From assembly GCA_041398565.1 (NCBI GenBank), contig JAWKUN010000002.1:1054001-1118000 (forward strand): a stretch of DNA of 64,000 nt, written 5' to 3'. This stretch comes from DATGPD01 sp041398565 (GTDB taxonomy: Bacteria; Planctomycetota; UBA1135; UBA2386). The notes under the pieces were generated by a model. That model made no database searches. It saw nothing but the letters and a program-made list of their open reading frames with translations, and was not told the DNA's origin. The position numbers and the translations under genes were made by a program. Of the stretch, positions 17,936 to 24,957 are shown piece after piece. Position 1 is the first letter of the stretch. The number at the start of each line of letters is the position of its first letter.

Positions 17936-19137
17936 CGCGACCCGGACTCCAGTGCCCGCAGGCGGGACGCTGCGAGCCTGGCGTCGGTGAGTGCGCCGCA
18001 CCGGGTGGCCGCCGCGGCGACTCGCAGGTAGTGGTCGTGGTCGCGCGACTTCTCCTCGTGGTTGACCAGCGTGAAGTCGGCCTGCAGTCCGTTGAGCCAG
18101 GCGGTGAAGGCCAGCCCGGCCTTGTAGTGCTGGGTCGGTGGCTCGAACACGACGCGGCCGTACCCCTCGCACGGACGCATGATGCCGCCGTAGAGGTCGG
18201 ACCGTTCCTGCGCCAGGGCTTGCAACGCCAGGCCTGCCGGCACGGCGACACCGTCGAACACGCCGAGCAGCGCGTGGCTGAACTCGCCGAGCGCGACGTC
18301 GTGTGCGCCGATGCGCGTGTGGCGTCGCACGGTCGAGTCGTCACCGGCGATCAGGTCGGCGAAGTTCCAGTCGTCGCCCGTGAGCACGATCTGGTCGCGG
18401 GGCAGGAGCTCGGCGCGCACGCGCTTCTCGAAGTCGGCGTCCAGGAGCGACAGCTTGCAGCCGCGCACCTTGTCGGGCGACAAGGCCATGACCCTGGCGA
18501 AGCTGTCGCCGGGGAAGTAGCCCGCGAGCGCCGGGAGGAACATGTCACCCAGCCAGTGCACGAACAGCGGCCCCGTGCACGCGGCGAAGATGGCACCGTA
18601 CACGTCGACGTAGTCCTGGACCGACGCGCCGGTCTGGGCCAGCCACGCCATCGGCAGGATCATGGCGATACCTCCCGAGGCCTGGATCGCCTCGACCTGG
18701 TACACGACGCCGGCAGCGAGATCGTCCTTGCCGCGGATGGCCGGCAGGTGGTCGACGCCGGCGCCGGCGACGAAGCCATGGCGGAGACGCAGGTCGCCGC
18801 AGGCGCGGATCAGACGCTCGGCGTTCTGCCAGCCCAGATGGAAGCGCTGTGCGGTGTCCATGGCCTCGGCGACGCCGAAGCCGTGGGCGTCGAGGTGCCG
18901 GCGCAGGGCCATGGTCGTGTCCAGGTCGAGGTGGGGCGCGATCTCGTCGGGCCGTCCCGGCCGCTGCAGGCTGTGATCGACCTCGAGGTAGCTCGGCGCC
19001 AGCACGACGTGGGCGGCAGCGAACGCCAGGCGCACCGGCGGCGCCTGCGCCTGGCCCAGCTGCGCGCGCGCGGAGGCGAGGTGTTCGTCGTCGATGTCGA
19101 AGGACCGCCCGTCGGGGCCGGTCGCGGTGGCGCGCAT
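17932..19137 (-). CDS. DUF993 protein, dihydrodipicolinate synthase-like
   Basis: About 401 aa. The length and motifs (DLDTTMALRRHLDAHGFGVAEAMDTAQR, AGAGVDHLP, VFVHWLGDMF, VRGCKLSLLD, LTGDDWNF) match the DUF993 family, distant TIM-barrel relatives of DHDPS/KDG aldolases. The K in GCKLSLLD is a candidate Schiff-base lysine. The probable role is a retro-aldol or dehydratase step that yields a C3 product for the downstream reductase. This is inferred from fold and operon, as the family has no settled reaction. Confidence 0.75.
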   Translation of the reverse strand: MRATATGPDGRSFDIDDEHLASARAQLGQAQAPPVRLAFAAAHVVLAPSYLEVDHSLQRPGRPDEIAPHLDLDTTMALRRHLDAHGFGVAEAMDTAQRFHLGWQNAERLIRACGDLRLRHGFVAGAGVDHLPAIRGKDDLAAGVVYQVEAIQASGGIAMILPMAWLAQTGASVQDYVDVYGAIFAACTGPLFVHWLGDMFLPALAGYFPGDSFARVMALSPDKVRGCKLSLLDADFEKRVRAELLPRDQIVLTGDDWNFADLIAGDDSTVRRHTRIGAHDVALGEFSHALLGVFDGVAVPAGLALQALAQERSDLYGGIMRPCEGYGRVVFEPPTQHYKAGLAFTAWLNGLQADFTLVNHEEKSRDHDHYLRVAAAATRCGALTDARLAASRLRALESGSR

Positions 19138-19211
19138 GCCGGCATCAGACCGCTTGGTGGGCGGCCGTCAACGGCCGCGCTCGGCTGCGGTCAGACGGAC
19201 GTCGACCGCCG

Positions 19212-19391
19212 TCACCTCGTCTGGATGCGCACCACCTGCAGGTCGGCGACCTGCACGGGCGTCCACTGCAGCTTGCGGCGTGCGATGGCGCGCGCGACGC
19301 CGTCTTGCCAGGGGCTCCAGGCGCCGCGCGTCCCCGTGTTGCGCGTGGGCTCACGCCGGCGAGCGGGCGGCGAAGTCGACCGCGCAGGCAT
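19212..19391 (-). CDS. Possible 59-aa coding remnant, out of frame
   Basis: An ATG at 19391 inside the 3' end of the enolase-like gene opens a 59-codon frame that ends at 19212. The last 37 codons (from GAWSPWQDGVARAIARR to VVRIQTR) have almost exclusively G or C in the third position, as in true genes here, and read as an ordinary protein end. The first 20 residues, which overlap the neighbour, do not. It could be a small gene, or the C terminus of a gene cut by a frameshift or deletion. No family recognised. Confidence 0.3.
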   Translation of the reverse strand: MPARSTSPPARRREPTRNTGTRGAWSPWQDGVARAIARRKLQWTPVQVADLQVVRIQTR

Positions 19392-20757
19392 ATCCGTACC
19401 CTGGACACGTCAGGCTGCCGATGGCGAGGCGTCCGTGCCGAATGCGCAGGGCGAAGCCTCCCCGGCGTGGGCCGTACAGGTCGCTGTGCGCCGCGACTGC
19501 TGCCGCGGCTTCGTGTGGCGGCAGATGATCGAGGCCGGCGAAGTAGTGGTGCCCATTGCGCTCGGCGTGGGTGAGACCCAACGCCTGGATCGTCGCCAGG
19601 TCCTGCTGCAGGGGCAGCACCGGCAGGTTGGTGAGGTCCTCCGCCGACTGGAAGGCAGCTACGCCTTGGGCGCGCAGCTCGGTGCACGTCGCGTGGTTGT
19701 CCAGGGCCCGGATGACTCCTTTGCAGTTCTTCACCGAGACGCCAGTGTAGCCGAGCGGACGCGCCGCTGTGAACGCAGTGGCGTCGACGTCGGCTTCGTC
19801 GATGAGCAGGGGGACCTTCTGCGCCAAGCGGCGTAGTGCAGGAGCGCAACCGGGGTCGAACGTCTTCTGCCGCGGCAGCGGCTGCTCGAGATGCAGCAGC
19901 CGGGCCAGGAGGTCGCGTCCCTCGGCGCTCGCGCCGAGGTCGTCGAACAGGCCTGCCAGGGCATCGAGGTCGACGTACTGCTCGTTGGCGTCGAGGCTGC
20001 ACTGCCAGTCGGCCGATGCCGTGTCCGCGAGCACGCGGTGGACAGCGAGCAGTCGGTCAAGATCGACGGCTCGGTCACCGCCGACCTTGATCTTGAACAG
20101 GCGCAGACCGTAGGTGCGCACGTCGTCCTCGAGGCACTGCGGCAGACCGTCGTCGCGTCGATGCGTGCCATCCATGTCGCTCGCTCGCAAGGGGTCGGCC
20201 ATGCCGACGGTGTGGCGCACCTCGACGTGTGCCAGCGGTCGGTCGGGCAGGCTGCGCACGACCCGTTCGCCGAGACCGAGCACGTCGCGCTCGAGGGCGG
20301 TGAAGAAGCTGATCCCGAGCGCGCGCGTGACGGCGTCGATGGCGGCGCGCTCGACGAGGGCGATGCCGAAGTTGTGCAGCAGCCGCTCGGGCGCCAGCGG
20401 CGCCGATGGGGCGAGGATGTGCGCGGTGACGTGGTCGACGAGCTGCCGCACGGTCCCGGGCGGGGCCGATCGCGCGGCCTCGCCCGCGGCCCGGGCGGCG
20501 GCGATGAGGTCGCGCTGGTTGTCGTCGACGCTCTTGTCTGCAGACTTGTCGAACCAGCGCGGCACCAGCAGGTCGCCCGACATCCCGACTGCGGGGTCGG
20601 CGCTGCCTTCGACCTGCAGTTCGACGCGCGCCATCAGGAGCGGTGCCTGCGTCATGGTCACCGCCCCGAAGCGGAACGGCAGGCGGGTGTGGCAGACGCT
20701 CTGCCTCAGCTCGTAGGTGCGGAACTCGACGCGGCGACCGTTCTCGCGACCGTGCAT
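19351..20757 (-). CDS. Enolase-superfamily enzyme (mandelate racemase/MLE type)
   Basis: About 468 aa from ATG 20757; a later GTG (RRVEF) is possible. The barrel has the MLE-subgroup K-x-K motif (FKIKVGG), metal ligands in SLDANEQY, LEQP and LIDEAD, and a later lysine in VSVKNCKG. This set is that of enzymes that abstract the proton alpha to a carboxylate (cycloisomerases, dipeptide epimerases, acid-sugar dehydratases). As first gene of the operon leading to glycerate, an acid-sugar dehydratase or epimerase is the best guess. The protein is longer than usual (about 370 aa) through an N-terminal extension. Confidence 0.75.
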   Translation of the reverse strand: MHGRENGRRVEFRTYELRQSVCHTRLPFRFGAVTMTQAPLLMARVELQVEGSADPAVGMSGDLLVPRWFDKSADKSVDDNQRDLIAAARAAGEAARSAPPGTVRQLVDHVTAHILAPSAPLAPERLLHNFGIALVERAAIDAVTRALGISFFTALERDVLGLGERVVRSLPDRPLAHVEVRHTVGMADPLRASDMDGTHRRDDGLPQCLEDDVRTYGLRLFKIKVGGDRAVDLDRLLAVHRVLADTASADWQCSLDANEQYVDLDALAGLFDDLGASAEGRDLLARLLHLEQPLPRQKTFDPGCAPALRRLAQKVPLLIDEADVDATAFTAARPLGYTGVSVKNCKGVIRALDNHATCTELRAQGVAAFQSAEDLTNLPVLPLQQDLATIQALGLTHAERNGHHYFAGLDHLPPHEAAAAVAAHSDLYGPRRGGFALRIRHGRLAIGSLTCPGYGYACAVDFAARSPA

Positions 20758-20788
20758 GTCCCTGTCATACACGGCCTGCGCAGCCCGA

Positions 20789-21070
20789 TCACTGTGGCGT
20801 GTCGTCGAGTCGGGGATCGCTGGCCAACAGCCATGCGACACCCGGGTCGCCGCCGCCGACGTCATGGCTCGGGATGAACGGATCGAAGGGCGACTCTTCG
20901 TCGCCACCGCTGGCGGAGGCGATGGCCGCGAGCGCGTGTGCTTTCACTTTGCTGCGCTCGTACGGCCGATGCCTGCGGTGCGGTTGCTCACTCGAGGAGA
21001 CACGCTCGGTGGGCGTCCGCGGAAGACGTTGCTGGTGACCGCAGGCCTTTCGGGCTCTGAACTGTTGCAT
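20789..21070 (-). CDS. Small basic hypothetical protein
   Basis: About 93 aa. A textbook Shine-Dalgarno AGGAGG (21077-21082) sits six bases before ATG 21070; a GTG immediately upstream is an alternative. The N-terminal half is rich in Arg, Lys, Gln and His; the C-terminal half is acidic (GGDEESPFDPF..). No signal peptide, membrane helix or known family seen. It lies alone between the enolase-like gene and the formylglycine-generating enzyme gene. The ribosome site makes it worth keeping despite no homology. Confidence 0.45.
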   Translation of the reverse strand: MQQFRARKACGHQQRLPRTPTERVSSSEQPHRRHRPYERSKVKAHALAAIASASGGDEESPFDPFIPSHDVGGGDPGVAWLLASDPRLDDTPQ

Positions 21071-21214
21071 CACGACCCTCCTGGTTGCCGAGAACTTCGG
21101 CAGGGGGCGTCGTCTTCTTGAACGCCGTGCCGCCCCAGGCTGAGACGATCGGCCACACTCAACAGCTCGGTTCGAGGCCGCGACGGCGGCGATGTCCGCG
21201 GTGGAGTGGGGGCG

Positions 21215-22225
21215 TCAGCGCGGGCCGTCCTGCACGCAGCGGAAACCGGTGTGGCACAGGCCGGTGTCGGCACTGGTCTTCATGCGGGCGCTCGGCCGGA
21301 AGCCGCGGCAGTAGACGTCGCTGCACAGGAACGAGCCGCCTCGCGTCACCCGCTTGGGCACCGTCGGCTCGTCAGGGTCGAAGCTGGCGGGCGGACCCTT
21401 GGGATCGACGGCGGTGTCGCTTGCTCGGGCGCGCTCGGCATAGGTGTCGGGGCGGTACCAGTCGGCGCACCATTCCCAGACGTTGCCCGCCATGTCGTAG
21501 AGGCCGAAGGGATTGGGCGGGTAGCTGCGCACGGGTGCGGAGCGCGCGAAGCCGTCGCGCAGCAGGTTCTTCTGCGGAAACTCGCCGTCCCACAAGTTTG
21601 CCGGCGCATGGTCGCACCCGGGTGGGATGCGCTCGTTGCCCCAGACGTACGGCATGTCGTCGGTTCCACCGCGGGCGGCGCGTTCCCACTCGGCCTCGGT
21701 CGGCAGGCGCTTGCCCGCCCAGTGCGCGTAGGCGAGGGCGTCGTCGAAGGACACCTGCACCACAGGGTGGTCGTCCTTGCCCTCGATCGATGAGTCGGGT
21801 CCGAACGGGTGGCGCCAATCGGCGCCCGGGACGTAGCGCCACCACGTGTGAGGATGCATGTCGAGGGAGGCGTCCGGTGGAGGCTCGAACACCAGCGCGC
21901 CGGGGACCAGGGCGTCCGGGGGCGGCGGCGGCGTGGCCGGGGGTAGTTGCTTCATGATCTCGTCGAGCTCGGGCGCCCGTTCGGCCGTCGTCACGTAGCT
22001 CGTTGCTTCGACGAAGGCGCGGAACTGGGCGTTCGTGACCTCGGTCGCATCCATGAAGAAGCCACCGACTCGGACGCGATGTGGCGGCCGCTCGTCGCCC
22101 TTCGCGTCGCTCGTGTCGCCACCCATCGTGAACTCGCCGCCCGGAACCCACACCATCCCCGGCGGCGCGCTCGGCTGGCACCCGAGAAGCAAGCAGAGTG
22201 GAGTCAGACACCAAACTTTGCGCAT
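21215..22225 (-). CDS. Formylglycine-generating enzyme, lipoprotein
   Basis: About 336 aa. The N terminus looks like a short lipoprotein signal with lipobox LLLGC. The FGE-sulfatase (SUMF1) domain starts at MVWVPGGEFTMGGD and ends at GFRCVQD. Both copper-binding active-site cysteines are present, Cys301 and Cys306 in GGSFLCSDVYC, so it should be a true enzyme that converts a sulfatase Cys (or Ser-site motif Cys) to formylglycine, probably outside the cytoplasm. Other blocks: RLPTEAEWERAARGG, GLYDMAGNVWEWCADWY. No sulfatase is in this window. The first codons overlap the left inverted repeat of the RAYT unit. Confidence 0.88.
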   Translation of the reverse strand: MRKVWCLTPLCLLLGCQPSAPPGMVWVPGGEFTMGGDTSDAKGDERPPHRVRVGGFFMDATEVTNAQFRAFVEATSYVTTAERAPELDEIMKQLPPATPPPPPDALVPGALVFEPPPDASLDMHPHTWWRYVPGADWRHPFGPDSSIEGKDDHPVVQVSFDDALAYAHWAGKRLPTEAEWERAARGGTDDMPYVWGNERIPPGCDHAPANLWDGEFPQKNLLRDGFARSAPVRSYPPNPFGLYDMAGNVWEWCADWYRPDTYAERARASDTAVDPKGPPASFDPDEPTVPKRVTRGGSFLCSDVYCRGFRPSARMKTSADTGLCHTGFRCVQDGPR

Positions 22226-22270
22226 CGCTACGTCAGCGTAACAACGTACGACGGTTGGTGTCAGGCTCCA
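22199..22270. repeat. Left inverted repeat of RAYT unit
   Basis: TGGAGTCAGACACCAA (22199-22214) faces TTGGTGTCAGGCTCCA (22255-22270), 14 of 16 positions paired, around a 40-base centre. The same AGAGTGGAG..TGAC core recurs in the hairpin after the transposase (23514-23550). The left arm is also codons 4-9 of the neighbouring FGE gene. Confidence 0.6.
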
Positions 22271-22320
22271 GTGCGTGGGTTGTCGTGGTCTCGGCGTAAC
22301 CGTGCGCCAGGTGAGGGCAC

Positions 22321-22509
22321 CTGAGCTGCAAGGGCTGCGAATCGTCGCGGCGGGCGCGAATTCGGCCGTGTTGTTCCGTTGCCACAGAGCGGACCAGGCC
22401 ACGCCCGAGCAGCCCTGGAAGCTCCAAGCAACAACAGCGCCGGCGGCCCCCTCTGGTCGGCGCTGCGCCGACATCAACCCTTTGGGTTGCGGCCGCCGGC
22501 CGCGCTGAG
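22321..22509 (+). repeat. Multi-hairpin dispersed repeat, copy beside RAYT
   Basis: A 189-bp unit identical at 188 positions to 48018-48206 (G here, T there, in CAGAG[G/T... see GCGGACC vs GCTGACC]). It begins and ends with CTGAG. Three tandem hairpins fill the 3' end: GTCGGCG/CGCCGAC (22456-22472), CAACCC/GGGTTG (22475-22489) and GCGGCC/GGCCGC (22489-22503). The unit ends three bases before the RAYT start codon, so the transposase mRNA probably begins in or carries the repeat. Confidence 0.9.
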
Positions 22510-22512
22510 GGC

Positions 22513-23511
22513 ATGCCGAGAAGAACGCGGAGCGATGCACCGGGGGCGGTGTTTCACGTCGTCAACCGTGGGGTGGCGCGGCGCGCTATTCTGGAGACCC
22601 GCGGCGACCGCCGCTACTTCCTGTCGCGGTTGGCACGTGGCGTGCGCAAGGGATGGATACGCGTGCACGCGTATTCGCTGATGACGAATCACTTCCACCT
22701 GCTGCTCACCAGCGAGGGCAGTCTCGCCGAGTTCATGCAGTGGGCAATGAGCAGCTTCGTGCGCCGCTTCAACTGGCCGCGCGATCGCGATGGACCTCTG
22801 TTTCGGGGACGCTACTGGGCTCGGCGGGTGTCGTGTCTCTTGGACTTCGGCAACGTCGTCCGCTACATCGACCAGAACGCCGTCACCGCCGGCCTCGTGC
22901 GGGATGCGCGGGATTTTCAGTTCGGTAGTGCGTCGCACTACGCACGGCCGGATGGACGGCCACGGTGGTTGAACCGCGCTCCGGTGCGGCAACGGATGGC
23001 CGAGGCAGGTCTCTCTTCCACCGTCGACGCATATCGCGCGGTGTTCCCGCCGGCGCCGGCCTCGCTCGTCTGGTGGGTCGAGCGTCGCCTCGAGACGGCC
23101 CCGGGCCAGAGTGAGTCGCCGACGGCACTGCTACAACAGGGTGCGCTCGGTCTCGGGGCTGTCGCAGCCTGGCTCCGCGAACAGGCCGGGGCTCGACCCT
23201 CTTCTCGGCGGCGCCCGCCCTTGGTCTCTCTGCCCACCCTGCTCGCGGAACTCGATCGCGAGAGGACCATCGACCCCGTCCTTCCGTGCACTGCAACGGG
23301 TAGGCGCGTCGACCCTTGGAGTGCGCTCCGTTGCGGCGCGCTTCACACGATCGCCGGACTGAGCCACGCGGAGATCGCCGATGCCGAACATCTCACGCTG
23401 CTGTCCGTTCGAACACGCTGTGCGCGCCATGGCGCGCTCTTGCTCGCTTCCCCTCGCTACGCGCGCCGCGCCGCCGCGGTGCTGATCCGCGCTCTCCGGG
23501 ATTTCACGTAG
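22513..23511 (+). CDS. REP-associated tyrosine transposase (RAYT), IS200-like
   Basis: About 332 aa. The N-terminal Y1 domain has PGAVFHVVNRGV, the HUH-type pair His60/His62 in LMTNHFHLLL, and a candidate catalytic Tyr118 in VVRYIDQN; FRGRYWARRVS is typical of RAYT proteins. The C-terminal 100 residues look like a helical DNA-binding extension (LSHAEIADAEHLTLLSVRTR). RAYTs nick single-stranded DNA at hairpin repeats and are usually single-copy, domesticated genes linked to REP sequences. Here a hairpin repeat lies directly upstream and inverted repeats frame the gene. It looks intact. No recognisable IS200 ends beyond those hairpins. Confidence 0.88.
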   Translation: MPRRTRSDAPGAVFHVVNRGVARRAILETRGDRRYFLSRLARGVRKGWIRVHAYSLMTNHFHLLLTSEGSLAEFMQWAMSSFVRRFNWPRDRDGPLFRGRYWARRVSCLLDFGNVVRYIDQNAVTAGLVRDARDFQFGSASHYARPDGRPRWLNRAPVRQRMAEAGLSSTVDAYRAVFPPAPASLVWWVERRLETAPGQSESPTALLQQGALGLGAVAAWLREQAGARPSSRRRPPLVSLPTLLAELDRERTIDPVLPCTATGRRVDPWSALRCGALHTIAGLSHAEIADAEHLTLLSVRTRCARHGALLLASPRYARRAAAVLIRALRDFT

Positions 23512-23513
23512 CG

Positions 23514-23550
23514 AAGTAACAGAGTGGAGCCTGACTCCACTCTGTTACTT
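23514..23550. terminator. Perfect 16-bp hairpin between convergent genes
   Basis: AAGTAACAGAGTGGAG pairs perfectly with CTCCACTCTGTTACTT around a CCTGA loop. It lies two bases after the RAYT stop and contains the stop codon of the convergent parvulin-fusion gene. It is markedly AT-richer than its surroundings and resembles the sequence at 22195-22210, so it is probably the right end of the RAYT unit that also serves as a bidirectional terminator. Confidence 0.65.
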
Positions 23551-24957
23551 GGTGCGCTTGATGATGTGGAAGCCGAACTCGGTCTCCACCACGTCGGAGA
23601 TGGCGCCGACCTCGAGTTTGAACGCCGCGTCGGAGAACGCCTTCGTCATGGCGTCGCGCTTGAATGTGCCGAGGTCGCCGCCCTTGCCCTTGCCGGTCGG
23701 GTCGTCGGTGTTCTCGTCGGCGAGCTTGCCGAAGTCGTCGGGCGCAGCCTTGACCTTCGGCAGCAGTTCCTCGGCCATCTGCCTGGCTTCCTCCTTGGTG
23801 CGGCCCTTCACTTCGCTACGGGTGGCACCCTCGAAGCTGATGAGGATGTGTTGGGCGGTGATCTCCTCGGGCCCGGCGGGTACGTCCTCGATGAGGTCGT
23901 CGAAGGGCTTGGCCAGGTTCTCGGCCTTCCAGTTGCCGACCTGGTAGACCCAGCTCTGGTGACGCTGGTTGAAGTCTTTCACCGCGTCTTCGGCCTGCAG
24001 GAACGCCTCCTTCTTCTTCAGGTCCTCGGCGTTCTTGTCCTCGTCCTTGGCATTCTTCGCCTTGGCCACCTCGCGCCCGATCACGTTGCGGTCCGGGCCG
24101 ACATACTCGGCGTGCGCACGCAGCCAGAACTTGTCGTCCTTCTTGGCGACGTCGAAGGTGAACTTGGCGCCGTCGCGCCGCGTCACCACTTGGCTGCCGG
24201 TGAACTCGAGGTCTTGCTTCTCGGCCGCCGGCGCCAGGTCTTCGAAGTTCATGTAGGAGCTGGCGGAGAACACGCTCTCGTACAGCGTGTTCTTGGCGCG
24301 CTTGCCGTCGGGAATGCCCTCGAGCTTCACCTCGCCCTCCTTCGGTGAAGCGATCACGTAGGGTTGCCCCTGCGCCGGCTTCACTTCGACCTTCTCGATC
24401 TGGTTGCGCTCGTTGTTGACGATCTCCTTGTCGACGTAGTCGAGCGACTTGTCGCGCACGTAGACGTAGCTGTCCGTGCGGTAGACCTTGTCGTCGTTGG
24501 CCAGCCGCACGTTGTAGCCGCTGGTGCCCTCCGCCGCTTTGCCGACCACCAGGCCGACGATCTCCTTGTTCTCGCGGTCGAAGAAGCGCACGACCTTGGC
24601 GTCGTCCGAGTCCTCGGCGACGCCCAGGCCCTTGTGCGCGTCCTTGCTGTCGCTCACTTCGGCGGCGAGTTGGATCTTCGCCAGGTCGCGCAGGAGGCTG
24701 TTCAGCTCCTTGTTCGACGCCGGGTAACTCAGCTTGCTCGTCACCACGAACTGATCGCCATTGCGATCCAGCTTGATCTCCTCGCCCTTGCTCTTGATGT
24801 GGACGCTGGCGACGTCGCTGGGGTTGAGATGCGGGATCAGGTAACGGCCCTTGGAGAAGCCGAAGGACACCGTCGGCTTCTGCAGGCCGACGAACACCGA
24901 GGCCACGACCATCACTGCGGCCGTGATGCCGAGCACGTTGAAGGTCTTCTCGTTCAC
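23545..24957 (-). CDS. DUF4340 protein fused to parvulin-type PPIase
   Basis: About 470 aa. One N-terminal membrane helix, then DUF4340-like repeats of about 330 residues (VRFFDRENKEIVGLVVGKA; NVRLANDDKVYRTDSYVYVRDKSLDYVDKEI, in parts), a Lys/Glu-rich coil, and from about residue 363 a complete parvulin domain (ITAQHILISF, GGDLGTFKRDAM, FGFHIIKRTK). DUF4340 proteins accompany Gld-type ABC systems; the added peptidyl-prolyl isomerase suggests a periplasmic chaperone role at the transporter. ATG 24957 overlaps the preceding gene's stop by 4 bp, so it is the last gene of that operon. Confidence 0.85.
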   Translation of the reverse strand: MNEKTFNVLGITAAVMVVASVFVGLQKPTVSFGFSKGRYLIPHLNPSDVASVHIKSKGEEIKLDRNGDQFVVTSKLSYPASNKELNSLLRDLAKIQLAAEVSDSKDAHKGLGVAEDSDDAKVVRFFDRENKEIVGLVVGKAAEGTSGYNVRLANDDKVYRTDSYVYVRDKSLDYVDKEIVNNERNQIEKVEVKPAQGQPYVIASPKEGEVKLEGIPDGKRAKNTLYESVFSASSYMNFEDLAPAAEKQDLEFTGSQVVTRRDGAKFTFDVAKKDDKFWLRAHAEYVGPDRNVIGREVAKAKNAKDEDKNAEDLKKKEAFLQAEDAVKDFNQRHQSWVYQVGNWKAENLAKPFDDLIEDVPAGPEEITAQHILISFEGATRSEVKGRTKEEARQMAEELLPKVKAAPDDFGKLADENTDDPTGKGKGGDLGTFKRDAMTKAFSDAAFKLEVGAISDVVETEFGFHIIKRTK

